Of a stretch of DNA of 64,000 nucleotides, positions 8,456-16,889 are shown piece by piece. The position numbers were made by a program, and so were the translations under genes. This DNA comes from JAICMB01 sp035295125. Its GTDB lineage: Bacteria; Acidobacteriota; Terriglobia; Bryobacterales; Bryobacteraceae. The notes beneath the pieces were generated by a model. The model ran no database searches and was not told the origin of the DNA. It saw nothing but the letters and a program-made list of their open reading frames with translations. Every line of letters begins with the position of its first letter. The stretch's first letter is position 1. Where the stretch lies: positions 1 through 64,000 of the forward strand of contig DATGJP010000107.1 of assembly GCA_035295125.1 (NCBI GenBank), written 5' to 3'.

Positions 8456-8993
8456 AGGCATAGCAGATGGTGGAGCCGACGAACTTGAATCCTCGCTTCA
8501 CCAGATCCTTGCTCATGGCGTCTGATTCCGCGGTGCGAGCCGGAACCTGTCCGGAAGCGGTCCAGGCGTTCACACGCGGTGAACCGCCGGTGAACTGCCA
8601 GATGTACTGATCGAAGCTGCCAAACTCTTTCTGCACGCTCCGGAACAACTTGGCATTTTGGATCGCCGCGGCGACTTTCAGCCGGTTGCGGACGATCCCC
8701 GGATTGGCGAGCAGGGTTCCGACCTTCCGTTCATCAAACCGCGCCACCTTCGCCGGATCGAAATTCGAGAACGCCTTGCGGTAGGCGTCCCGCTTATTCA
8801 GAATTGTCGACCAGGAGAGCCCCGCCTGCGCCCCCTCGAGGCACAGAAACTCGAACAGCAGCCGGTCATCATGGACCGGAACACCCCATTCGCAGTCGTG
8901 ATAACTGATGTCGAGAGGTTTGCGAGCCCAGGAGCAGCGCGGTGGGGCAGGCGGGGCAGGTGGTTTCGCCTGCCCACTAACTTCGTCGTTCAT
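8388..8993 (-). CDS. tag: DNA-3-methyladenine glycosylase I
   Basis: A 201-residue base-excision repair enzyme that removes N3-methyladenine from alkylated DNA. The family's zinc-binding residues are visible: Cys20 (RCSWA), His32 (YHDCEWG), and the C-terminal His and Cys of DHLVECF. GLSWSTILNKRDAYR and FVGSTICYAFMQAVG are family blocks. The protein has about 18 extra N-terminal residues rich in Ala and Pro (KPPAPPAPP), encoded by a palindromic repeat that elsewhere is intergenic. It begins 3 bases after the hpd stop on the same strand, so the genes are probably co-transcribed. The 3' end overlaps the convergent glycosyltransferase. Confidence 0.95.
   Translation of the reverse strand: MNDEVSGQAKPPAPPAPPRCSWARKPLDISYHDCEWGVPVHDDRLLFEFLCLEGAQAGLSWSTILNKRDAYRKAFSNFDPAKVARFDERKVGTLLANPGIVRNRLKVAAAIQNAKLFRSVQKEFGSFDQYIWQFTGGSPRVNAWTASGQVPARTAESDAMSKDLVKRGFKFVGSTICYAFMQAVGMVNDHLVECFRYREIG
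8954..8975. repeat. Palindromic repeat copy inside the tag 5' end
   Basis: Nine-base arms GGGCAGGTG and CGCCTGCCC enclose the loop GTTT, with one G-T wobble. It is the same core as the hairpins at 19896, 27965, 32617 and 43114. Here it lies within the first 20 codons of tag and encodes its Ala/Pro-rich extension, where other copies are between genes. Confidence 0.7.
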
Positions 8994-8996
8994 TCA

Positions 8997-10127
8997 CTAT
9001 AGATTGCCACGCAGCGACTGCTCCCGCTCAATGGCCTCGAACAGAGCCTTGAAATTCCCCTTCCCGAAGCTGCGGCTCCCCTTGCGTTGAATGATCTCGT
9101 AGAACAGTGTGGGCCGGTCCTCCACGGGCTTCGTGAAGATCTGGAGCATGTACCCCTCATCATCGCGATCGACCAAAATCCCGAGATCCGCCAACTGATC
9201 GACCGGCTCATCGATCTTCCCGCACCGCTGCTCCAGGTCCTGGTAATAGGTGTTCGGCACACGGAGAAACTCGACGCCCTGCGACCGCAATTTGGTCACT
9301 GTGTCGATGATGTTGTCCGTCGCCATGGCGATGTGCTGCACGCCCGGTCCCTTGTAGAACTGCAGGTACTCCTCGATCTGCGACTTTCTCCGGCCCTCGG
9401 CCGGTTCATTGATCGGGAACTTGATCCGGTCGTTTCCGTTCGCCATCACCTTCGACATTAAAGCCGAATATTCCGTGCTGATGTCTTTGTCGTCGAAGTG
9501 CTGATACAGCCGGAATCCCATGACATCGCGATAGAATTCGACCCACTTGTTCATCTCGCCCCAGCCGACATTCGCCACCATGTGGTCGATATACTTCAAT
9601 CCCACCGGCCGCGACACCGGATCGTCGGACGTCACGGCCACGAAGCCCGGCAGGAACGCCCCGCGGTAATTCGACCGCTCGACGAAGCTGTGCAGCGTGT
9701 CGCCATAAACGGCAATCGACGAAATACAAACCTCGCCGTGTTCATCCTGAAACCGCGCCGGAGCCTGGTGCTTGCGCGCGCCACGCGCCGTGGTCTCCCG
9801 AAACGCTGCCTCCGCGTCATCCACCCACATCGCGATTTCGTGCACACCATCGCCGTGCAAACGAATGTGCTCCGCAATCGGATGATCGGGCTGCAACGGA
9901 GTCGTCAGCACGAAACGAATCTTGTTCTGCTGAATGACATAGGAGGCCGTATCGCGCGTGCCCGTCTCCGGCCCGCGATACGCCACCAATTTCATCCCGA
10001 ACGCGGCGCGGTAATAATACGCCGCCTGTTTCGCGTTGCCTACGTAGAACTCCACGTAGTCCGTCCCATTCAGCGGGAGGAAATCTTTCTGAACCTGTTG
10101 CTCGACAGGTTTTTCGGTAAGTTGCAT
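8997..10127 (-). CDS. hpd: 4-hydroxyphenylpyruvate dioxygenase
   Basis: A 376-residue non-heme iron dioxygenase that turns 4-hydroxyphenylpyruvate into homogentisate in tyrosine breakdown. Two VOC-type domains are present; the catalytic one supplies the three iron ligands His182 (YIDHMVANV), His265 (GVQHIAMAT) and Glu344 (FYEIIQRKG). The C-terminal helix signature SFGKGNFKALFEAIE that caps the active site is intact. The gene lies 8 bases downstream of a HisC-type aminotransferase, which could supply the keto acid from tyrosine, and 3 bases upstream of tag. Length matches the bacterial family. Cytosolic. Confidence 0.97.
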   Translation of the reverse strand: MQLTEKPVEQQVQKDFLPLNGTDYVEFYVGNAKQAAYYYRAAFGMKLVAYRGPETGTRDTASYVIQQNKIRFVLTTPLQPDHPIAEHIRLHGDGVHEIAMWVDDAEAAFRETTARGARKHQAPARFQDEHGEVCISSIAVYGDTLHSFVERSNYRGAFLPGFVAVTSDDPVSRPVGLKYIDHMVANVGWGEMNKWVEFYRDVMGFRLYQHFDDKDISTEYSALMSKVMANGNDRIKFPINEPAEGRRKSQIEEYLQFYKGPGVQHIAMATDNIIDTVTKLRSQGVEFLRVPNTYYQDLEQRCGKIDEPVDQLADLGILVDRDDEGYMLQIFTKPVEDRPTLFYEIIQRKGSRSFGKGNFKALFEAIEREQSLRGNL

Positions 10128-10135
10128 AACGGCTC

Positions 10136-11242
10136 CTACACCTGAACTGTTAACGATAGTTTTTGAATCGCTTCTACGCAGCGGTAATTGTCCTCATCGC
10201 TGCCGGTCGAAATACGCACGCAGTTGGGCAGACCGAAACTCTTCAGCGGCCGCACAATCACGCCCTGCGCCATGAGATCGTGGACGAAACGCGCTGCCTG
10301 CTCTTCGCCCGGCAGCACGATCATGAAGAAATTTGCCTCCGACGGCACCACCGGAATCCCCATCCCGCCGATCGAATCCGTCAGAAACTTCATGCCTCGG
10401 GCATTCAATTCCAGCGACCGGTGCAGAAACTCCTTATCTTCCAGTGCCGCGACTCCGGCCGCCTGCGCCAGTGTGCTCGGCTCAAACGGAAGTTTCACCT
10501 TAAGCAGGTTCGCGATAAGCTCTTCGTGCGCGAAGCCGTACCCGATCCGCACTCCAGCCAGGCCGTAAATCTTCGAGAACGTCCGCAGCGTGATGACGTT
10601 GTCGTAGCGATAGTGCATCGAATCGGGATACCGCGGGTTATCCTTCGCATACTCGAAGTACGCCTCATCCAGAATGATGAGCACGCGCTCCGGAACGTGC
10701 TTATAGAACCGATCGAACTCGTGCCTGGTGAAGATCGTTCCGGTGGGATTGTTGGGGTTGGCGAGGTAGATGATCTTGGTCCGCTCATTCACCTGTTCCG
10801 CGAGCGCCACCAGGTCGTAATGCCAATCGCGATACGGCACCGTCCGGTATTTCACGCCGCGCGATTTCGCCAGCACCTGGAACCCGATGAAGGCCGCCTC
10901 CGTGGTCAGCACCTCGTCCTCATCGCACAGAAAGGCGCGAATGATATTGGACATGATGCCTTCCGAACCGCTGCCCGCAATCACGTTTTCAACCTTCAGG
11001 TCGAATTCGCGCGCCAGCACGGTCCGCAGGCCAAGCCCGCCGTTAGGGTAAAGGTTCAGCTTCTCCGTCGAGTCCAGAATCGCGCGAATAGCCAGCGGCG
11101 ACGGTCCCAGAGGATTCTCATTTGATGCCAGCTTGGCCACGGACTTCAGACCAAACTCGCGTTGTACTTCTTCGATACTCCGGCCCGCCTCGTAAGGCCG
11201 CAGCGATTCGATGTAAGGTGGTACGAGCGGCATCCCTCTCAT
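10136..11242 (-). CDS. hisC: Histidinol-phosphate aminotransferase
   Basis: A 368-residue fold-type I PLP enzyme. Motifs: SNENPLGPS near the N-terminus, LYPNGG, ANPNNPTGT, DEAYFEYA, and RTFSKIYGLAGVRIGYG with the Schiff-base lysine. It converts imidazole acetol phosphate to histidinol phosphate with glutamate; HisC paralogues also transaminate aromatic amino acids, which fits its place 8 bases upstream of hpd. The ATG at 11242 is directly back to back with the ATG of the divergent dehydratase-like gene at 11243; the second ATG at 11233 (MPLVPPYIESL) is an equally good start and would leave a few bases between them. Confidence 0.92.
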   Translation of the reverse strand: MRGMPLVPPYIESLRPYEAGRSIEEVQREFGLKSVAKLASNENPLGPSPLAIRAILDSTEKLNLYPNGGLGLRTVLAREFDLKVENVIAGSGSEGIMSNIIRAFLCDEDEVLTTEAAFIGFQVLAKSRGVKYRTVPYRDWHYDLVALAEQVNERTKIIYLANPNNPTGTIFTRHEFDRFYKHVPERVLIILDEAYFEYAKDNPRYPDSMHYRYDNVITLRTFSKIYGLAGVRIGYGFAHEELIANLLKVKLPFEPSTLAQAAGVAALEDKEFLHRSLELNARGMKFLTDSIGGMGIPVVPSEANFFMIVLPGEEQAARFVHDLMAQGVIVRPLKSFGLPNCVRISTGSDEDNYRCVEAIQKLSLTVQV

Positions 11243-12247
11243 ATGCTAACCGAATCCCGCTGGAAGCACCAACTTAAAGTGGTGGCGCACGGCCAACTGG
11301 CCACCCTGATCGATGATGCTGCGTCATATCTCCAAAGCAAGATTCTGGAGACTCCGGTAGAACCCTCGCCCATGCTGTCGCGCATCCTGGGTGTTCCGGT
11401 CTGGCTGAAACTGGAATCGCTGCAGCTAACCGGCTCGTTCAAAATACGGGGGGCCTGGTTTCGTCTTTCGCGTTTGACGACCGCTGAACGAGCCTGTGGC
11501 ATCCTGACCTGCTCGGCCGGCAATCACGGCAAAGCAGTCGCGTATGCCGCGAAAGCGCTCGGAATTCGCGCGACGGTTTGTGTGCCAAGTTCGGTCGATG
11601 GCGCGAAATTCGATGGCATGACAGCGTTGGGAGCCGACGTCCGCAAATCCGAGTTCCCCGGCTACGACGACACGGAAGTGTGGGCACGCGACCTCGCCGA
11701 GCGTGAAGGCAAGCCGTTTATTTCACCGTTCGACGATCTGGCCATAATGGCCGGCAATGGAGGAACGCTCGCCGGGGAAGTCCTGAACCAGGCGCCGGAA
11801 GCGAGAATCTTCGTTGTGCCCGTCGGGGGCGGCGGCCTCTCCGCAGGCTTTGCCTACACCGTGAAAGCACGTCAACCGAATGCAATCCTGATCGGCTGCC
11901 AACATGAGCTCTCGCCCGGGCTGAAGCTCTCGCTCGAAGCGGGCCAGGCCATAACGCGACTCCCGGCGATCGAAACCGTAGCGGGCGGTGTCGAAGGAGG
12001 AATCGGCGAACTCCCCTTCGAAGTCTTGCGCTCTCGAATTGACCACGTCGCGCTCGTATCGGAAGAAGCCATCTTTGAAGGCGTGCGGTGGATGCTTCGT
12101 GAGCACCAGTACCTCATCGAGCCTTCCGCCGCCGTGACGATTGCGGCCTGCCTGACCGGTTCGATCGGCCAGCTAAGGGCTCCCACCGCGATCGTGATAT
12201 CCGGCCGCAACGTGAGTCTCGACGTAGTGCGCCGCATTCTCTCATAG
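11243..12247 (+). CDS. Threonine dehydratase/serine racemase-like PLP enzyme
   Basis: A 334-residue fold-type II PLP enzyme. The cofactor lysine is Lys67 in TGSFKIRGA, followed by SAGNHGKAVAYAA (substrate loop) and the phosphate-binding glycine run VPVGGGGLSAG. There is no C-terminal ACT domain, so it is the non-allosteric, catabolic type rather than biosynthetic IlvA. It could deaminate threonine or serine, racemise serine, or act on a hydroxyaspartate; sequence alone does not separate these. The start at 11243 abuts the divergent hisC start, so its promoter must lie inside hisC coding sequence. No clear ribosome site precedes it, and I am less sure of the first 15 residues. Confidence 0.9.
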   Translation: MLTESRWKHQLKVVAHGQLATLIDDAASYLQSKILETPVEPSPMLSRILGVPVWLKLESLQLTGSFKIRGAWFRLSRLTTAERACGILTCSAGNHGKAVAYAAKALGIRATVCVPSSVDGAKFDGMTALGADVRKSEFPGYDDTEVWARDLAEREGKPFISPFDDLAIMAGNGGTLAGEVLNQAPEARIFVVPVGGGGLSAGFAYTVKARQPNAILIGCQHELSPGLKLSLEAGQAITRLPAIETVAGGVEGGIGELPFEVLRSRIDHVALVSEEAIFEGVRWMLREHQYLIEPSAAVTIAACLTGSIGQLRAPTAIVISGRNVSLDVVRRILS

Positions 12248-12259
12248 CGTAAGAACATT

Positions 12260-12400
12260 GCCTTCAGCCTGCCTTTGGACTTCACCAACAACGCGGGGGC
12301 AAACACTCCTGCTCCCCACAGCAGCATAGCCGCCAACTAAAGATCCGGCACGCGTTTTCACCCCGTGACTCTCGCTTACATCCAAAGGCCGGCTGAAGCC
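12260..12400. repeat. Inverted pair of the TCCAAAGGC-type repeat
   Basis: Two 20-base arms (12260-12279 and 12381-12400) are inverted copies with two mismatches and share the word CCTTTGGA/TCCAAAGG. They enclose about 100 bases with no visible gene. The right arm is followed by ACCCTTCCACA, as in the copies at 27999 and 32649. The pair lies between the dehydratase-like gene and the propeller-amidohydrolase. Confidence 0.65.
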
Positions 12401-12461
12401 CGCTCTACCCTTCCACAATCTTCAACTTCCGGCACCCGGCGTTAAGTGTACGCTGTACTGT

Positions 12462-15400
12462 ATGCGCCGACTCGCCCTCCCGCTTGCCGCCCTCGCCTGC
12501 CTACTGGCCCAGGAAACCTCCGAGAAAAAGCCCGGACTTCCCCTTAAAACCGAGCGTAAGCTCGACTTCACCACTGACGAGGGAACCTGGCTTTCCGTCG
12601 ACGTCTCTCCCGACGGAAAGACCATCGCCTTCGATCTTCTGGGCGATCTCTATACCCTGCCGATCGAAGGCGGCGAAGCGAAACCCATCGTCACCGGTCT
12701 GTCCTTCGACGGCCAGCCGAAGTACTCTCCCGACGGCAAGCTCATCGCCTTCACCAGCGATCGCGACGGCTCCGATAATCTCTGGATCGCAAAGGCCGAC
12801 GGCTCTGATCCCAAGCAGCTCAGCAAAGACAAAGACGGCGACTTCATCTCCCCCAGTTGGACGCCCGACGGCGAATTTGTTGTAGTCTCACGATGCCCGC
12901 AAGGTCTCGCCGGACACGAAATCTGGATGTACGACATCAACGGCGGATCGGGCGTGCAGGTTACGAAGTCCGCCGCAACTCCCCAGACGCCCAACAACCA
13001 ACGCCTCAACTTCCTCGGGCCAATCGTCTCGCCCGACGGCAAATTCTTCTACTATGCGCGACGCACGCAATCATTTACGTATAACGTGACGTTTCCGTTG
13101 TGGCAGGTGGTTCGCCGCGATCGAACGACTGGCGATGAAGACGTCATCACATCCGAGCCCGAGAGTGCCTTTCGCCCCGTCCTCTCGCCCGACGGCAAGA
13201 AACTCGTTTATGGCACTCGCTTCGAACAACAAACCGGTCTGAAGATCCGCGATCTCGAAACCGGCGAGGAGCGCTGGCTCAAGTACCCCGTGCAGCGCGA
13301 CGACCAGGAATCGCGCGCCACTCGCGACGTCCTGCCCGGTTACGCGTTCACACCCGATGGTAAAGAAGTAGTCGCTTTCTTCGGCGGCAAGATCAATCGC
13401 ATTCAAGTGGCCACCGGCGAATCGAAAGTGGTTCCCTTTAACGCCCACGTCGCTCTCGATCTCGGCCCCGAGCTGAAATACGAATCGCGCATCGACGAGA
13501 GTCCGATTCACGCCCGGCTCATACAGGGTGCCGCGCAGTCGCCGGATGGCAAGAATCTTGCGTTTTCGTCTCTCACGCATCTCTACGAGGCTGAAATCCC
13601 CGCTGGCAAACCGGCCCGCCTGACTTCCGCCTCGGAAGGCGAGTACCTGCCTTCATGGTCTCCGAAGGGCGATGCGCTCGCCTACGTCACATGGTCGAGC
13701 ACCGGCGGCGGACAAATCTGGAAGAAGAGCGCGGGCGGTCAGCCGCAGCAGTTGACGCACACCGCCGCGTATTACCAGGACCCGGTCTGGTCGCCCGATG
13801 GCACCCGCATTGTGGCTCTGCGAACCTCGCGCCAGGCTCGCATCGAAGGGCTCGGTGGGTTCGGCGGGCAGCAGGGCATGGACGTCGTTTGGATCCCGAG
13901 CGCGGGAGGCGACGCAACAGTTATCGTGCCGGCCCGCGGATCGGGTAAACCGCATTTCACGCACGACCCCGATCGTGTCTACGTTTACTCCGGCCAGCGC
14001 GGCTTGCAGTCGTTCCGTTGGGATGGCACCGATCGCCGCACCCATCTGAAGGTGGTCGGCAAGAACCTCACCGGAGCACCGGAACCCCCACCTGCGCAGG
14101 ATGTGCAGATGAGCCCCGACAGCCGCCATGCGCTGGCGCTCGTCAACAACCAGCTCTATCTCCTCGCATCCGTGCCGGTCACAGGCGGCGATGCTCCCAC
14201 TGTGAACATCAGCTCTCCGTCGGTGCCGATAAAGAAACTGACTGACGTGGGAGCCGATACCTTCGGATGGGCGGATGACGGTAAAACCATTACCTGGTCC
14301 CTCGGATCATCGTTCTTCCGTATGCCTCTCGCCGCGGTCTCTTTCGATGCTGACAAGAAAGTCACGCACGAGGAGTTCGCGATGGATATCGAAGCTCCTC
14401 GTTACGTCAACAAGGGAACAGTGGTCCTGCGCGGCGCCAAACTCATCACGATGCGAGGTGAGGAGATCATTCCAGACGGCGAGATCATCGTGACCGACAA
14501 CCGCATCGCTTCGGTTGGCCGGCGAGGCTCACTTCACATTCCATCCGGCGCGAAAGTCATCGATGTAAAAGGCGCGACGATAATGCCGGGCATCGTCGAC
14601 GTGCATGCCCACTGGACCGAAATCCGCCGTGGTGTTCTCGATCCCGAATCCTGGCCTTTCCTCGCCAACCTTGCCTATGGTGTCACCACCGGCCGCGATC
14701 CGCAAACCGGCAGCAACGATACTTTCGCCTACCAGGACCTCATCGACATGGGCGAAATGCTCGGCCCACGCGCCTTCTCCACGGGACCCGGCATATTCTC
14801 GAATAACGATTTTCAATCGCTCGACGAGGCCGTTAACACGGTCACGAGGTACAAGAAGTATTACCGCACCAACACCGTCAAATCGTACACCGTCGGCAAT
14901 CGCAAGCAGCGCGAATGGGTAGTGGAAGCGTGCAAGCAGAACGGAATCATGCCGACCACCGAAGGCGCTCTCGACCTGAAGCTCGACCTCACGCACGCCA
15001 TCGACGGCATGAGCGGCAACGAACACGCGCTACCCATCGTTCCGCTCTACAAAGATGTAGTCGACGTATTCGCGAAATCCGGCATCAGTTACACGCCGAC
15101 GCTGATTGTCGCCTATGGCGGCCCGTGGGCCGAGAACTACTTCTACACCACCACCGAAGTCCACCACGATCCGAAGCTGCGCCGTTTCCTGCCGCACAAT
15201 GTCCTCGACGAGAAGTCGTTACGCAGGCCCTGGTTTGCCAAAGAGGAGCAGGTATTCCCGAAGCTGGCCGAATCCGCGGCGAGGATTGTCCGCGCCGGAG
15301 GACGGGTCTGCATCGGCGGTCACGGCCAGATCCAGGGCATTCAGTGTCACTGGGAAATGTGGGCGCTCCAGAGCGGCGGCCTCTCGAACTTCGAAGTGCT

Positions 15401-15644
15401 CAAAGCCGCGACCATCAGCGGCGCGCAAGCCATCGGCTATGCGCACGACCTCGGCAGCCTGGAACAGGGGAAACTCGCTGACCTGATCGTCCTGAACAAA
15501 GATCCCCTTCAGGACATCCATAACACCAATACCATCCGCTATGTCATGAAAGGCGGTCAGTTGTTTGAAGGCGACACGCTGAACGAGGTGTGGCCGCAAC
15601 AAAAGCCGCTTCCGCAATTGTGGTGGTGGAACGAAAAGCCTTGA
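12462..15644 (+). CDS. Exported TolB-type propeller fused to amidohydrolase
   Basis: A 1060-residue protein in three parts. A signal peptide (MRRLALPLAALACLLA) is followed, over residues 40-640, by PD40/TolB beta-propeller blades with the recurring words SPDGK and TPDGK (for example YSPDGKLIAFTSD and LSPDGKKLVYGT). Residues 650-1060 are an amidohydrolase: GIVDVHAHW gives the metal-binding His715 and His717, and GGHGQIQG plus the C-terminal GKLADLIVLNKDPL are family marks. Such fusions are known in Acidobacteria and Bacteroidetes; the substrate is unknown, possibly an exported peptide or cyclic amide. It stands alone: convergent with the cytochrome gene, and repeat-bearing DNA lies upstream. 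Confidence 0.92.
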   Translation: MRRLALPLAALACLLAQETSEKKPGLPLKTERKLDFTTDEGTWLSVDVSPDGKTIAFDLLGDLYTLPIEGGEAKPIVTGLSFDGQPKYSPDGKLIAFTSDRDGSDNLWIAKADGSDPKQLSKDKDGDFISPSWTPDGEFVVVSRCPQGLAGHEIWMYDINGGSGVQVTKSAATPQTPNNQRLNFLGPIVSPDGKFFYYARRTQSFTYNVTFPLWQVVRRDRTTGDEDVITSEPESAFRPVLSPDGKKLVYGTRFEQQTGLKIRDLETGEERWLKYPVQRDDQESRATRDVLPGYAFTPDGKEVVAFFGGKINRIQVATGESKVVPFNAHVALDLGPELKYESRIDESPIHARLIQGAAQSPDGKNLAFSSLTHLYEAEIPAGKPARLTSASEGEYLPSWSPKGDALAYVTWSSTGGGQIWKKSAGGQPQQLTHTAAYYQDPVWSPDGTRIVALRTSRQARIEGLGGFGGQQGMDVVWIPSAGGDATVIVPARGSGKPHFTHDPDRVYVYSGQRGLQSFRWDGTDRRTHLKVVGKNLTGAPEPPPAQDVQMSPDSRHALALVNNQLYLLASVPVTGGDAPTVNISSPSVPIKKLTDVGADTFGWADDGKTITWSLGSSFFRMPLAAVSFDADKKVTHEEFAMDIEAPRYVNKGTVVLRGAKLITMRGEEIIPDGEIIVTDNRIASVGRRGSLHIPSGAKVIDVKGATIMPGIVDVHAHWTEIRRGVLDPESWPFLANLAYGVTTGRDPQTGSNDTFAYQDLIDMGEMLGPRAFSTGPGIFSNNDFQSLDEAVNTVTRYKKYYRTNTVKSYTVGNRKQREWVVEACKQNGIMPTTEGALDLKLDLTHAIDGMSGNEHALPIVPLYKDVVDVFAKSGISYTPTLIVAYGGPWAENYFYTTTEVHHDPKLRRFLPHNVLDEKSLRRPWFAKEEQVFPKLAESAARIVRAGGRVCIGGHGQIQGIQCHWEMWALQSGGLSNFEVLKAATISGAQAIGYAHDLGSLEQGKLADLIVLNKDPLQDIHNTNTIRYVMKGGQLFEGDTLNEVWPQQKPLPQLWWWNEKP

Positions 15645-15722
15645 CCACGGTAGAGCGCCTGGCTTGTGGCTTCCGCACAGCAGAGAGTCGTGCCGCCGCC
15701 GTTAGACTCAAGCGGTGCCCTC

Positions 15723-16889
15723 TCATTCCAAGCGCCACGGCGACCGCCATTGCTTCATCGCCGCCTCCGCCCATTCCGTCGATTTGTCCGCATGACAAAC
15801 ATTGCAGGGATTCGGAATCTTGTACATCTTCGTCATTGCGGGTGTGATGATCTTGAACGTGTGGGCGCGGACGTTGACGTCGCCGAGCGTCGACTGAATT
15901 TTTGGCATATGGCAGGCGATGCACTCGCTTCCGGCGCTATTTGCCTTGTGATGTGTGTGCTCCTCGATATTCCGCACGTGCGGGCCATTCGGCGAGCCAG
16001 GACCATGGCATTGCAGGCATAGCTCGCTTGCCGGTTTCGCCAGGTCGGCCGGATTATTGGTGCCGTGCACGTCGTGACAAATGAAACATTTCACGCCGCG
16101 CGTGTACATCACGCTCTGCACGAAATCGTTCCCCTGCATTCGATTCTTGTGGGCGGTTCCGTCCGGGAAGTGCATGAAGGACAACTCTCCCAGCTTGTGC
16201 TCCTCGAGCTGCCAATAATCGCTCAGGACCTTGCCGGTATGAAAGCCCACGGGCCAGTCGTAATACTTGCCCTGAATCGGATTCGTCAGAGGCCGGCCCT
16301 GGGAGTGGCACTGGATACAAACATCGTTGGCCTGCACGCTATCCAGACGCGCGGGGTTGACGATGTTGTCGCGCGACGGCTTGGCAACGTGCGCGGCGCC
16401 CGGGCCATGACAACGTTCACAGCCCACGTTCCATTCCTGCACCTTCTGTGTGGCGACGTCATAATTCACCGAGTGGCAACCGTCGCACAGCGGCCCGGTC
16501 GGACGCTTCATGTTATCCGGCGGGTACAGCGTGGCCCACCAGTCCGTGCCGTTTCGCACGAAATACGGCAGCCACTTCTGATGCGTGACATCCCACTGCG
16601 CCGGAAGCACGTAGTAATCGTTGCCTTGCTTCGTGAAATAGCGTTGTTTCCAGCGGCTGCCGTACACAAACGCGACGTCCTCCAGCTTGAACGTGAGGAG
16701 CGGGTCAGGTTTGGAGAAGTCCGGCAGTACCACGCTTGGGTCTTCCTTGGGATCGCGCACGACATTCGCCATGCGTGTCTTTTTCCACCGTTCATAGACG
16801 GCCGGATGGCAGGTTTTGCAGGCTGTCGATCCGATGTACTGCCCCGCTGCTGGACAGACGGCTAGCACAAGAATCAGCGCAGTTTTCAT
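15723..16889 (-). CDS. Eight-heme c-type cytochrome
   Basis: A 388-residue exported protein (signal MKTALILVLAVCPAAGQ) with eight CxxCH heme-attachment motifs: CKTCH, CDGCH, CERCH, CIQCH, CFICH, CLQCH, CIACH and CNVCH. Distal His residues occur in several conserved positions (CHGPG, CHSQG). The spacing resembles multiheme electron carriers of the cytochrome c554/doubled-CXXCH kind, but a catalytic site cannot be assigned. The ATG overlaps the stop of the upstream RNB ribonuclease (ATGA), so the two are translationally coupled despite unrelated roles. Heme maturation would take place in the periplasm. It is the last gene of the long minus-strand series. Confidence 0.93.
   Translation of the reverse strand: MKTALILVLAVCPAAGQYIGSTACKTCHPAVYERWKKTRMANVVRDPKEDPSVVLPDFSKPDPLLTFKLEDVAFVYGSRWKQRYFTKQGNDYYVLPAQWDVTHQKWLPYFVRNGTDWWATLYPPDNMKRPTGPLCDGCHSVNYDVATQKVQEWNVGCERCHGPGAAHVAKPSRDNIVNPARLDSVQANDVCIQCHSQGRPLTNPIQGKYYDWPVGFHTGKVLSDYWQLEEHKLGELSFMHFPDGTAHKNRMQGNDFVQSVMYTRGVKCFICHDVHGTNNPADLAKPASELCLQCHGPGSPNGPHVRNIEEHTHHKANSAGSECIACHMPKIQSTLGDVNVRAHTFKIITPAMTKMYKIPNPCNVCHADKSTEWAEAAMKQWRSPWRLE

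Noticed and set aside
15645..15722. Bidirectional terminator between the amidohydrolase and cytochrome genes
   Set aside because: No convincing stem with a T-tract in these 78 bases.
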